Shown here: positions 12,644 through 24,039 of the stretch, piece after piece
Layout of the letters: the number at the start of each line of letters is the position of its first letter
Numbering within the stretch: position 1 is the stretch's first letter
Source of the DNA: Melanocharis versteri
Lineage: Eukaryota > Chordata > Aves > Passeriformes > Melanocharitidae
Length of the DNA stretch: 64,000 bases
Reading direction: 5' to 3'
Assembly (NCBI GenBank): GCA_013397845.1
Contig: VZTG01009131.1
Span: 657,854-721,853 of the forward strand
The notes under the pieces: model-generated
What the model saw: the letters and a program-made list of their open reading frames with translations, nothing else
The model's database searches: none
Told to the model about the DNA's origin: nothing
Made by a program: the position numbers and the translations under genes

Positions 12644-15600
12644 GCCCGCGCACCGGGCCCGTGCCGCAGCCGGCCCTGCCGGAGGGCAGCAGCCGCCGGA
12701 GGTCGGTAGGCCGTTTAGCGTTGGGAGTTAAAGGCGGGCTTTTTTTACTTTGCATGACATGCTCTAGCATTTCTCTGTCGCTTAAAATAATACTTAGCAG
12801 ATCATACCTAGTTTTGCGATTGCTGAGAGGCCAGTTTGTTCGTAGACCTAAAACTGATTTTGGGCACCATTTTGGGGCACATTTTGGCAGTTGATAGTAT
12901 TTAGTGGTTTATAGTTGAGGTAGTCTTTAAACATTTCTGAACATTTTTTCTGGATTTGCGTCCCGTGACAACTTGACAGAACTTTTTAGGATTAGGAGAT
13001 ATTTGTTTATATTTCTTAAAGGATGAGTGTGTTTCATCTCCTGCCCTGACCAAAATACAGTAGAGAGATAAGCAAGGGATGGTTTGTTAAGACTTCTCCC
13101 ACATAGATAGGGGTACATGGAGACATGTAATATGTTTTCAGTTTAAGTAGATTTGTTTAAGATTCTTAGTGATTTTTAGAGCATTCTTTTTATGCAGTTA
13201 TTTTATCTGTCAATACCATACTTTTTTTTACTCTTTTTCTAGGTGGGATCTGCTGAAATTAGTACTCCTGTGACTAGGAGGATGACTAGAAGAACTAAAT
13301 CAGTTCATAAGCCAGAGGTGATTCAGGAATGTCAGTTTGAAGAGTTGGAACGTGCAGAAATGAAATCAGATGTCAGTGATAGCTCAGAGATGCAGATCAC
13401 TAGGAATGAGAACACAACTGTTCAGTCAGCACGATCAGTTGCTGAACCACAAGTTGATGGTGATGTGTCAGAAGCAGAATCAAACTGCTCCTCTGTGTCT
13501 GGTCTCCAGACACCTTTGTTTGTAAGAATAACACGAAGGCGACAAATTGTAATTCCATATCAACCAGATTCTCCTGACAAAAAAGGACATGACAATACAG
13601 CTTTTGTAAATAAGTTAAGTAGGATTCTGGATGAAGATGATGTCTCTGAAGCTGAGTCTTGTTCCTCTGCTGTTTCTGGTGTCCAGATGCCTAATGTTCC
13701 CACAAGTACAAGGAGCAGGCAAAGTAAAAAGAAATTGCAGCCAGGTAGAGTTCCTGAAGCCCAGAGTGAAGATACTTCAGATGCAGAATCATGTTGCCTA
13801 AGTTCTCATGTGGAACCATCTGTCACTACCAAACGAATTACTAGGAGCATGCAAATGAAATCACAAGCAGAAAATAGTAAGCAGACTGAGAAAAAAGATA
13901 GATTTATTTCAGAAGACAAGAACTTAATTGAGGACACCATTAAATCTGAGCCCATTATAATTTCTGATTCTAGACCTACTGCAGAACTTGTCAGTGACAC
14001 AGAAGATGCTTCTGCCTTCATTGATGGTAATAAAGAACCCAGTTCACCTAAAAGCAAACGTGCTTCCAAATGTGCTAATGCAACCCAGAGTGAAGACACA
14101 AAAGAAGAGTTTTTAAATGATGTGACAGCCAGTCTTACAAAAACAAAACGAAGTGACACTAAATCACCTGTGAAAAAACCAATAAAAAATACACAGTCTG
14201 TTGAGATAGACCATTCAGAAGCAGTATGTGGCCAAATACAAGAAGATTACAGTAAAATACTTGCAAGGGAGGGGAAATTAGAGCGTGTGGCTGTTTCTTT
14301 GACTGACTGCATGAGTCCCAAACAATTTCTAGAATCCCAAGGACAAGTAACACCAAATGAAAGTAAAAAAATTCCAGAATGCGAAAGAGCAGATGCTGAG
14401 GCAGATGCACACCAGTCTTTCATGTGTGCTGATAAATTAAGGAAGAGTAAGCAAACTAATGCAGTGAGCAGCCCATCAAAGGACATGGCTGTTGCACAGA
14501 CAGCTGAAAGCATTGGTAAAAGCAGAATGCTCAGTTTTGGTGCAAACAGTGGTGACGACCAAACAAAAGAATATGAGGTATCCCGCAGCAGTGAAAAATC
14601 AAGCAGTGGTAATGACTCTGTTGCATTGTTTCTGAGCAACAGTGAAAGTGATGACTCTGAAAATAGTGATGTGGCAGACACAGATACAGTTGATGAGAAT
14701 CTATGTTATAAAAAGTCAGATGAGAGAACTCCTTCCCTCAAAAAATCTTTAAAAAGCGGTTCGCTGCATGTTGAAGGTCTTTTTGTAATTGATACTGAGC
14801 CTGGCATGAGTTCCAGCCAAAACTATTACCTGGATGATGTAGACCAAGACAGTCATGCTGAAAGTAAGCGTGAAGGAGGTGAAAAAGATAAAGAATCAGA
14901 TTTGGAAGAGGATGACGAGGAATTGATAGATGAAGATGAAAAAGATGAAGATGATGATCTGTTGAAAAATAAGGTTGACGTGTAAGTATCTTGCTAGGAA
15001 TAGCTAAAGAATCTGCATTTCATTTAAGCATATGCACATTAGAATATGCTCATTAAGTGCAGAATAAATAAGGGACTAGTCTCATCACATATGTCATGTT
15101 GCTGCAGAAAATGGTGTTGCGCATCTTATAAAATACGAATATAGTCCATAAACTAAGGTTTTGCGATATTTTTTCAGTTTTGTATATAGTAGGAACAGAA
15201 CTCTGAAATGTTTTTGGCATCTGGAGGCCTTGTATGTGTTCAGCTTAAAAAACAATGTGAAACTGGGTTAAACTTGTCAGGCTGACTGAATTGGTTATTC
15301 AGATCACAGTTTCGTTAATTTTTTTTTCCCAGTCGGAATGTAGATAACAAAAGGTCCAGTAAATTCCCTATACATTGCCTGATTAGATCATGCTTTTTAA
15401 ACAGTTGCATATAATTTTATATGTCAGTTCTTGCTGTGCTGTGGATGGTGACACTTCAGGTGAAACGTAGCATGGAATCAGAATAATTTAGGTGGAGTAA
15501 TACTTTTTGAATTCTTGTAGTCCAGCTGCTGCTAAAATCCCTTCATATGTTTAAAGCATAATACTCGTTTAGGTTGGATAAATAAGTCTTAATCTAGTAA

Positions 15601-18600
15601 AAACCTTCAGGTAGTCCAGAAGTCTTAGCTAAGAAAACTTAGCCAAGCATTCAGTGTGAAGGCATCATACAAGATCAGTCACAGTTTGATAGAAAGTTGT
15701 TAAAGGGCTTGTATTAATAAGCATTCAAGCTACAGTAAATACCTGTTGTACCTCTTTAGATATTGCCAACTTTCTCCATTGTAGTTTATAGCTTTTAAAC
15801 ATTCTTGTCATCAAAACCAGCCTTTGTACATTGTTTGTGGATACACTCCTTTGGCTGCCTGAATGAAGTAATCAAACGAATGTGAACTTTGAAATATTTC
15901 ACAGAACCATCGGGGCTCTAAGCCATTGACCATGGCCCCCTCTGGATGCAACCATCCAACCACTTATCCAAGTTTAATGACTTTGTTCCTAGTATGGTTA
16001 TACAGACAAGGACTTAAACAGTCCTACAATGAATTCTAGTTTCTTCATACTTCTCATTAAGAGTTATAGTATTTTTACCCCCAGTGTGGCTTTTTTTGTT
16101 TCTGTTTAGCTAGCAAACATGTCAGTGTATAGAAGGATGCTGGTCATGAGTTCTTCTGGCACGGTTAAGCAAATTTAAGAATTCAGTTATACAGAAAATA
16201 ATAGTATCTAAGAGGAGAGTGCAGCATTAGAGTTAATATGAAAGATTTGTGGAAGTGATTCCACAGGTATTTTTTAATAATAAGTCTTACCTAATATAAC
16301 AGCATGAATCCCCCCCACCTGTCATTTCAAAATTACATATTCTAGATAACAAGACTTAAAATCATTGCAGAACTGAACCTAATTGGGAAGAATAAGAAAA
16401 ATATTTTTTCTGTTCATCTTCCTCAGAGGACAGTAGAAGGTTTAGCTGCATGCATGGTACAATGTTCTAATAATTAACTATTTCTCCTTTAGTTTACGTC
16501 TTTCCAGTAGCATAGACCCTGGTTTGAGTATCAAGAAGCTTGGAGGTTTATATATCAGTTTTGATGCAAAAAATCAGAAGCCTAGATCGAGTGTAATTGA
16601 ACCACTGAAGAAGAAGAAGGACCAGGTAATTTGTTTACAATTACTCCGTTTTCTGTGACTACAGTAACACAAAGATGTTAATCTCAGAAGGTTGGTTTCT
16701 TTGATTTTAAAGAAGTAATCCTTTTTATGGTTTGTTGAGAACTTACATTCTTTTTGACCAAAGTGTGGGTTTACATTTGGTTTTAATGGTGAAAGTTTAA
16801 ATGTACATGACTTTTCAGAAGCTGAAAAACAGTGCAAATTCTAGCATTACCTTGTAAAATAAACCTAAGTTGATTATTCATGGAGTTTTGCCTAATGATG
16901 CACAAGCTTAAGGTCTGCTGACAAGATATTTAGTCCATAGCCAGAATGAATTTCAGTAAATAAAAGTCTGTAATCTCCCTAGTGTGAACTTAGCAGTTTT
17001 ATTTCAAAAGCACCCTTTGAAGTAAAGGGAATGTGTTATCTTTGTTGAGACTGTTCAGCTCATCTGTGCTAGCCCTCTTTACTCCAGAGGATTTGCTATC
17101 TCACTTCCTCCAGAGCAAGTCAGCTGCTTTCTCTTGTTGTCCAGTGTTCTGTTTTGAAGATCCCTGCTGCTCGTGTATTGCATTAGAATGCTTGCTTAGA
17201 TTCTGCATGATTCCTTCAGTAGGTTCTGTAAATACAGTTAAGCAGTAAAATTTGTATCAGTGAGGTGACTCTCTAATGTTTAAAAAAATTCTTGCAGCTC
17301 TTGCAGAAGAGTGTAATAACTCCAGACTTTGAAAAAAAGGAATGTGTCCCACCCTACAGGGAATCGCTTCACCAGCTAAAGAAGCAGCGCAGGGTAAGTG
17401 AAGAGCTGGTAATGCCTCAAATAACAAAACAAGCTGTGGTAGAAAGCTGAGTGCTGGGACTGTGTGCATATCCAGGCCTCACTGGAATGGTAGTGATGAA
17501 CTGCCATTTAGTGTCTTCTTTGAGCTGTCCTGTGAAAAGTCATCCTTTCAGTCACCAGCACAGTGAAGTGAATGGTTATATGATCGGTACAAATCTGTCA
17601 TTGATGCAGTGCTGATAACCTCCTTTAAAATAGTGATCATAAAATACATGTTTTAAGGGTACACATTTACATTCTAAATGCTTTATCTACCTTTTGTAGG
17701 GAAGAGTTCCCTGTTCTGTCCCATCCTAGTTGCTGAATGCAAATTCATTGTTCTTGGTATTGCATCCTAGGCAGAGCGAGAGAAAACAACAGGTGATGGC
17801 TGGTTTGGTATGAAAGCCCCAGAAATCACAAGTGAACTGAAAAATGATCTCAAAGTTTTGAAGATGAGAGCTTCGTTGGACCCTAAGCATTTCTATAAGA
17901 AGAATGATAGAGATGGTCTGCCCAAGTACTTCCAGGTAAGGAAGCAGCAGAAGGTGGCATTGTACTGCTGAAGCGTTAAACAGCTGCTTAAGAATACCTA
18001 ATAATGCCTATTTTGTAGGTAGCTTCTATGTTGATTTAATTTCATATCTTAATAATTAAAGTATTCTGATCACTTGTCTGAAGTTTGCAACTATTTAACT
18101 CTGTATTACATATTTATATATGCTCTTGATGTTTTTAGTTTTGGCTGATCTCATAGTAGTGAACAAATATCTTGCTGAATCCGTATTTTGAACCCTCTAG
18201 GGCTAGATTTTCACTGCTTTTTTGAAGTACTGGCCTTTCTAAACAAGTGTGTAGAAAATAATTCATTTTTATTTCCTTACTAGCTAATACAATTTGAATG
18301 GAGGCAGCTGCCGTTGTGATAAGCTGAAATTTTTGCTGCTTGTAGCTCTCAGCTTTGAAATGGTTTGCATAAACAAATTACTACGGAAGCTGTAGAAATA
18401 GGCCTCCAGAAACTTTGAATAGTTAGCATGCTTGAGGAAATGTTTTCATTCCTCAGAATATTACCACTTCACTCTGAAGTGTGGAGGATGTTGATGTTTT
18501 GAAATCAGAAAAACTTAGACTGAAGTGTTCCACATAATTAAATCCATGCAGGTTTATTTTCATGCATGAAACATGTACTCTGTGTATCTTTACTGCTAAC

Positions 18601-20626
18601 CTGAACTGTGGGAGCTGACTGACATGCTGGCTGGAAAAACTGTGATGCATTTCAGGATGAAGCCCTTGTATTAAATCAGCTGCTGTGTAGTCATCTGGCA
18701 AAACCACCAGAATGAGAGACAGGAAGACATTTAAGGTGGTCATAAAAGTCTCCTTTCCTTTATGTTTGAAATGTTTAAAAGTTAAGAACTTGATTTCATT
18801 TATGAATTAAAGTGTTCATACAGCAGTCCAGCATTGAAAACTGTACAGTCTTAAAGCTCAGGCCTTCCTCTCTGCACTATGCAAAGGAGACCAAAAGGAA
18901 CTCTGCATACAAAACATGACTTACTTACTTTGGTATTTTGCACTTTTATTAAGCAGCTGTCATTCTCATCTGCTCTGTAGGTGTCTTTACACTTGTTGCT
19001 GAGGATTTAAAAAAAAAAAAGGCAAAATGATCAGCATCTTGCTGTTCATGTCACAGTAAGAATGTTTTCATTTTTGTTTCCTAGGTTGGAACTGTAGTTG
19101 ATTCTCCCATAGACTTTTACCACAGCCGAATCCCTAAGAAACAGAGGAAGAGAACAATTGTGGAAGAGCTGCTTGCAGATTCAGAGTTCAGAAGGTATTT
19201 AAAAGTAGTTTTGTAATTCTAATATCCCATGTAAAAGAGGAGTATTTTTAACTCTGTAGCCTTCTTTTGTTTTATTCAGTTTGTAGGGTGGTTTTTTAAT
19301 ACTTCAAAGAAAAATTTTTAATCTTTTAGTGCTTCCATAGCACTGCCATTTAGAGGGTATAAGGAGCCTTTATCTAAGGGGATAATTAGACTGAGATAAT
19401 GTATATTATATCTTCATGAAGGGGTTAAATCCAACCTTGGTCATCGCTATTGGCAGCCACTCTTCAAGACTGATTATTTTTTCTTGGCATAATTGATAGA
19501 AAAGAGCAGCCTGTAATTCTGTGAATGTTGATATTATTTTATAAATACGTCAGTCTGCCACCCGTCATGGGAATCAAAATTGTGCTAGAAGACTTACTTG
19601 AAGATTATGATTGGATTAATTAATGTCTGCATAACCTGCAGTTTTTGTAGTAGATCATTTAGTTGGTCCGTTTTGGTTTTGGTTATTACATTATGTTAAT
19701 CTGCGCTTCTCTTTTCATATAATAACATGTTTCCTTTGAAGTAGTGCATGATTTGGGATTATAGAGTTAATTTTGTCAGACTTGTAAATTTAACCGTGTA
19801 ATATTGGGAAGGAAAATTACTGTAGCTATTTCTTACGTAGTTTTCTGGTTTGACCAGATTTATAAGGTATTTACTAGAAAGTAGTTTTAAAAATGAATGT
19901 ATTTGAAATTTCATCAGTTAATTTATGTTGTGGCTAATTAAGGGCTTTAATCATATACTTCAGCATTAGTGCAGATATTTGTCAGGTTTCAGTGTTGCAT
20001 TTAAAGCCTCAGCACTGCTCAGTGCACAGTGTCTGTCATGCTCATCGGTGCAGGTGCATAGGAGTCTGTGTTAGAGGAGCTAGCTACTCACATTCAGTAG
20101 TATACCCTGCTCATGGTTTAGTGGTCACCTCACCTCAGTTTTCAATCTGGAGTGTGGTGAGAAGGCACTATAAAAGTGGGTGTAATTTCTTCATGGTATT
20201 GTTGAAATTGTTGAGTCTTCCCCTTATGAGCAGTAGCAGTGTTTCGACAAACTGTCCAAAATGTGACTGCATATGCAATGAAGACCCTCCTACCAAAATT
20301 CATGACAAAATTCAATAGAATTTACTTCCAAAACAGATTTACCTGCATTTATCATTGATATAACTGTTGATTCTCCTTTACTTATGCATAAGTGTATAAA
20401 AATAAAAGAATCTGATTCAGAAGACATGAGAAAACTCGATTTGGCAAATAATGTGCGTAGAGTACTGTCCATGTTACCTTTTCCTGAACTTTGGTTTGCC
20501 ATGCTTAAAAGTAAATTATCTATTTTGTTCAGATATAATAAAAAGAAGTATCAGGAGATCATGAGTGAAAAAGCAGCTTTTGCAGCAGGGAAGAGGAATC
20601 GGAAGAAGAAGAAATTTCACAATTAA
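12644..20626 (+). CDS. DNTTIP2: DNTTIP2 (TdIF2/ERBP), Fcf2-domain nucleolar protein; start codon in gap
   Basis: DNTTIP2 binds terminal deoxynucleotidyltransferase and oestrogen receptor. Its C-terminal Fcf2 domain is shared with yeast Fcf2, a nucleolar early pre-rRNA processing factor (family knowledge). Exons: 13243-14981 (579 codons), 16493-16625, 17298-17393, 17771-17935, 19085-19194 and 20533-20626, stop TAA at 20624. Together they give about 778 residues without exon 1; the human protein is 756. The end of exon 1 is tentatively 12644-12701, with donor GTCGGT in the right phase. Exon 2 is low-complexity and acidic, with three DVSEAES-type serine repeats each near basic TRR/TRS clusters, and it ends in a Glu/Asp-rich tract. 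Exon 3 has SSSIDPGLSIKKLGGLYISF. Exons 5-7 carry Fcf2: DGWFGMKAPEIT, LKMRASLDPKHFYKK, DFYHSRIPKKQRKRTIVEEL, then a lysine-rich nuclear/nucleolar tail KRNRKKKKFHN. An apparent start at 13243 is GTG at a splice acceptor and is not a start. An AATAAA at 21241 may end the transcript. Confidence 0.95.
15903..16023 (-). mobile_element. CR1 LINE ORF2 fragment in DNTTIP2 intron 2
   Basis: The segment reads like the reverse complement of a piece of the CR1 reverse-transcriptase region: CCATTGACC, then CTGGATGCAACCATCCAACC, ACTTATCCA and a little later AGACAAGGAC. It is short and diverged. Confidence 0.55.
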
Positions 20627-23330
20627 GAATTGGAAGAAAAATACCAAGCTGGAACAACTTATTTGTTATAAAATTTTCTTACAGAATGCTTTGGTTGTGG
20701 TGTTTTGTTTTGTTTTGTTTTTTAAGATTGCAGGTCATGTGCAAATCGAGGCTTAGGGAAATTCTTGCTGTGAGAATTTGGTAGGAAGCTTTAGCAAATT
20801 ATGAGGTATCTAAATTTAAATTAATTTAGATTTTAAAATTACTTTTTATTTTAATTAATATTTATGTAAAGAGATAATGATTTGAAAGCGTATTTTTAAA
20901 TCTGAGTACAAAATTCAGCTTCACAGATTGTGGTCTTCTCAAGCTTCAGACTTTACATCAATTAATTAGTAAATTTATTTGAAAGTTATATGTGTAATTC
21001 ATCTTGGCACATACTGTGTGCCAGAACATATTTTTCCATGTCTTGTCAGGGGTGCTGCTGGTGAAAACTGTAATGGAAGGTATTGAAAAATGGTTTGGGT
21101 GTGAAGGGTTTATTTCAACGCTGACCATAATAGTCTAGAGAATGTCCTGGAATTCAGTGCCTACACATACACTTTTATATTTATGTGTGTATATATTATA
21201 ATATATATATTATTTAGAAGATAAAAGTTACATATTATTTAATAAATAATATAAGTAAGTAATGCTTGTATGTTAAATTTTAACAGTCATATTTTGCTTT
21301 TATTAATTTTTACCATTTGATTATTGTCTGATGATATTTTTGAAAATAACATTGGCATCTGTTATCTAGGGCGTGGTGTGCAGATTGCGTCTGTTAGCTG
21401 ACATGGAATAGCTCAAGGTGAACAAATAGAGTGAGTCTGGAAGGCCTCTGCTGCCATTATAGAGCCAGAGATGTCATCGGCTCAGTTCCCCTTTAGTGTC
21501 GGTTCACGACATTTTGTGATTGTCAGAACTGCTGAGGTGCTTGGTTGGTTTTTAATGACCTGGTCATTTTATTGCTGTTACAATTAGTGTAACTTAGTTA
21601 CTGCCCTGAGGTAGCAGAAGAGATGGATAATAGAAGAAATTAAACTGGCACTACATTGTCTTAGGTGGATTGGGTGATTGGGATGTAGAAGTCACTATCA
21701 GAGGACCAGTGGTTGATTGTTTCCTTACCACAAGAACACTGAATTTTAAAGGTTGCAGATCTTTAACAAGAATAGCTTAACTATGTCCTTGACTAATGTT
21801 TAACCATCAAGTTTTCTACTGAGAAGTAGATTTTTTAAGGATTAGTTATTTGTGCTGAAATGAGCATCATGATGTATATTGACCACCAACTGAAGCTTGA
21901 AAGAAATTTTCCTCAGATCCTTTGGGATGTTTTGTTATTATTTTAAAGTTGACCATAATGTTTTACTACCTGAAACAGACAGGAATCTAGAGTTCTTAAA
22001 AAGTCTTCACTGCCTGGAGATGAATGGTGTTAAAGTGAAGGGAATTCATTGGAGAATCTTAAACAAGTACAAGTAGAACCACCTGTGCCCAGGTCTCAGT
22101 TAATATGCACAGGCTATTCTAATGCAATGATATTTATGCCAATATCTCAATTCTCCATAAATGATAAAAAAGCCAATAAAAACAGCTATGGTGTCTTGTT
22201 CTCCTGCTGAGACATGGAAGCACGGAAAAATTAACAGTGAACACTGAGAAGAAAACAAAGCACCACAGTAGTTATTGTGTTGCATCCTGGGGTGTCCAAG
22301 TGCAACTTTGGAGAAACAGCATGTGACTCTGAGAGGCCTTAGAAGAGAAATGCAAGCTGTGGTGTTACACAGCAAGCAAAACTCGGCACCTGTTGCTCGG
22401 GCTGCGCAATAGCTACAGGAGTTACTTCATGTGCAACATAGCTAGAAAAGGATTTGGTTTGTGTTCTGTATCCTTTCCCTTCCTTGAATTCTTCTGATCC
22501 CTTGTGTTGTGTCCCACGCTGTGCCCAGCGAGTGCCCGCGTTCTGTGCGGACAGGTGAGATGTGCTGGGTGTTCCCAGGGTGTTCTGCAGGGTGGTGCTT
22601 GCAGGTTGTGTTGGCCGGCTCTGCCAGTCACCTTTGCCTGAGCTCTGCTGGATGAGGCACTGGGCAGAGCGCCTTTCCTTAACCACCAGTTCTCATTAAA
22701 GCACAGGCAGATGGGCTTTGAAATTGACATAAAGTTTAAGGTGCTGGAGAGTGTAAAACCCAAATGCACCATGTGATTGCCTGTGGTTATCAGATTTCCC
22801 TGAAAACACATAAAAACTTCTGTGAAGCTTTGCCTATCAATTGCAAGTAGTATTTTCTTTTAATGGCTGTCAGAAGTATTTGTGTTTATTTGTAATTCTG
22901 CCTTTCATGACTGTGATGGTTTATGTGCCTGATGGTGTGTTTCAAAGTTACCACCTGCAGGATTGAAAATTATTTATCAAGAAAACCCCACAAAGTTATT
23001 CAGTTAATTCAGGAATAATGAATCATGTTAATTTATTCCATTCAGAGCAAAATCAAGGTGGTTTGTTTACTGCTGCCACTGTTTTGTTTTACCACCTAAT
23101 TTGATTGCTATAATTAAAATGGCTCTTCGTCTTCTATCTGTAGGTACGTGTAAGTCAGAAAAGATGGTGTTGATTCTGGTGTTTTGTCGGCTGCACTTTG
23201 TGGGCTTGTTTCGTTGCTTGAAAGTTACCAGAAATGTATCACGGTGACCCATCGTAACTGAAGTGCCTCCAGGAAAGACACAGTCTTGGTTTTTCAAGTA
23301 AAATTACTTTCCGCAGACTGTCCTGGAAGC
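20627..23330. other. DNTTIP2 3' UTR and intergenic sequence
   Basis: Nothing coding is supported. The left part is AT-rich, with an AT dinucleotide-rich patch around 21180-21260 and an AATAAA at 21241. A moderately GC-rich patch lies at 22500-22690, but open frames on its minus strand show no domain I recognise. A GTTTT repeat lies near 20701-20722. Confidence 0.5.
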
Positions 23331-23381
23331 GTAGCGGCCCCCCGGGGCTGGCTGTCGGCTCTGACCGCTCAGGCGGAGCTC

Positions 23382-23662
23382 GGGCCGGGGGAGCAGGAGC
23401 AGAGCCCTTCTCCCGCTGCCCGAGAGCGGCGAGGCCGGGAGGAGGAGAGCAGAGCCCTTCTCCTGCTGCCTGAGGGCGGGGAGGCCGGGAGAAGGAGAGC
23501 AGAGCCCTTCTCCCGCTGCCCGAGAGCGGCGAGGCCGGGGGAGCAGGAGCAGAGCCCTTCTCCCGCTGCCTGACGGCGGCGGGCCCGGGAAGAGGAGAGC
23601 AGAGCCCTTCTCCCGCTGCCTGACGGCGGCAGGCCCGGGAGAAGGAGAGCAGAGCCCTTCTC
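23382..23662. repeat. 50-bp minisatellite in CpG island
   Basis: The phrase AGAGCCCTTCTCC recurs exactly 50 bases apart at 23401, 23451, 23501, 23551 and 23601, with a truncated copy at 23651. The unit continues with a GCTGCCTGACGGCGGCGGGC-like segment and a purine-rich end (GAGAAGGAGAGC). A partial copy precedes 23401. A 50-base period is not a multiple of three, so each copy shifts frame. The long open frames on both strands here (Arg/Ser/Pro/Gly-rich) are by-products of the repeat, not genes. Confidence 0.95.
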
Positions 23663-23699
23663 GTGTTCCGCCTTCTCGCTGGCGGTGAGGAAGCTTCGT

Positions 23700-23861
23700 G
23701 TCGCCGGGCCGGGCGGACACGGCGGGTTCGGCCGATGGCGGCCGCTGTCGCCGCCGCCGCCCGCTTCCAGCCCTCCCCAGACCACCAGGCGTGGCTGGAG
23801 GCGGGCCCGGAGAGCCTTGCTGACGGGAACAGTGCCGGGACCGGATACCTGCGGCCGTGAG
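23700..23861 (+). other. Candidate 5' non-coding exon (3' end at 23861)
   Basis: A strong donor, GTGAG|GTAAGG, lies at 23861/23862 in the middle of the CpG island. Upstream, an ATG at 23734 in a good context opens a 41-codon Ala-rich frame (MAAAVAAAA...), ending in TGA just before the donor. That would make it a short upstream frame in a 5' leader. The exon start is not defined. It could be exon 1 of BCAR3 or of a long non-coding RNA. Confidence 0.3.
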
Positions 23862-23937
23862 GTAAGGGACAGGAGAGCGCGGCTGAAAGATTTCCGCCCA
23901 AAAGGCGTAGGAGGCAGGGGGAAAAAAAGAAGAAAAG

Positions 23938-23942
23938 AAAAA
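23938..23942 (-). terminator. Pol III T-run terminator of the tRNA-Arg gene
   Basis: Five consecutive T on the minus strand lie ten bases downstream of the tRNA 3' end, with further T-runs beyond (down to 23922). This is the usual Pol III stop. Confidence 0.8.
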
Positions 23943-23951
23943 GAGAAGACA

Positions 23952-24037
23952 CGACTCCGCCGGGACTCGAACCCGGAACCTTTGAATCCCTTCAACCCTC
24001 TAGAAGTCCAATGCGCTATCCATTGCGCCACGGAGCC
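23952..24037 (-). tRNA. tRNA-Arg (anticodon UCU) with a 13-nt intron
   Basis: On the minus strand, GGCTCCG starts the acceptor stem and pairs with CGGAGTC (one G-U), with G as discriminator. The D arm is GCGC-AATGGATA-GCGC. The anticodon loop is CTTCTAA once the intron is removed, and the stem TTGGA pairs with TTCAA with one G-U. The T arm is CCGGG-TTCGAGT-CCCGG, including a consensus B box GGTTCGAGTCC. The 13-nt intron occupies + strand 23988-24000, one base 3' of the anticodon as in canonical tRNA introns. Mature length is 73 nt. A Pol III terminator (TTTTT) follows at + strand 23938-23942, ten bases past the 3' end. It decodes AGA and sits antisense to its protein-coding neighbours. Confidence 0.97.
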
Positions 24038-24039
24038 AC

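Larger units (their letters stand above)
12345..12745 (+). promoter_or_regulatory. GC-rich island around DNTTIP2 exon 1, with assembly gap
   Basis: A sharp rise in GC and CpG content (NotI-like GCGGCCGC, many CCG triplets) separates the GCLM 3' end from DNTTIP2 exon 2, as expected for a housekeeping promoter. The island contains a G-rich minisatellite and 152 unresolved bases. The transcription start and the DNTTIP2 start codon are probably inside the gap or its immediate flanks. Confidence 0.6.

Noticed and set aside
12215..12894. Open frames of 115-182 codons across 12.2-12.9 kb.
   Set aside because: They are produced by translating the 152 Ns and GC-rich flanks.
13806..14681. Antisense open frames of 83-144 codons within DNTTIP2 exon 2.
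   Set aside because: They are shadows of the codon pattern of the real exon on the opposite strand.
23239..24031. Long Arg/Pro/Ser-rich open frames on both strands (up to 237 codons).
   Set aside because: They run through a 50-bp minisatellite and partly through the tRNA gene. The period shifts frame in every copy and GC richness removes stops.
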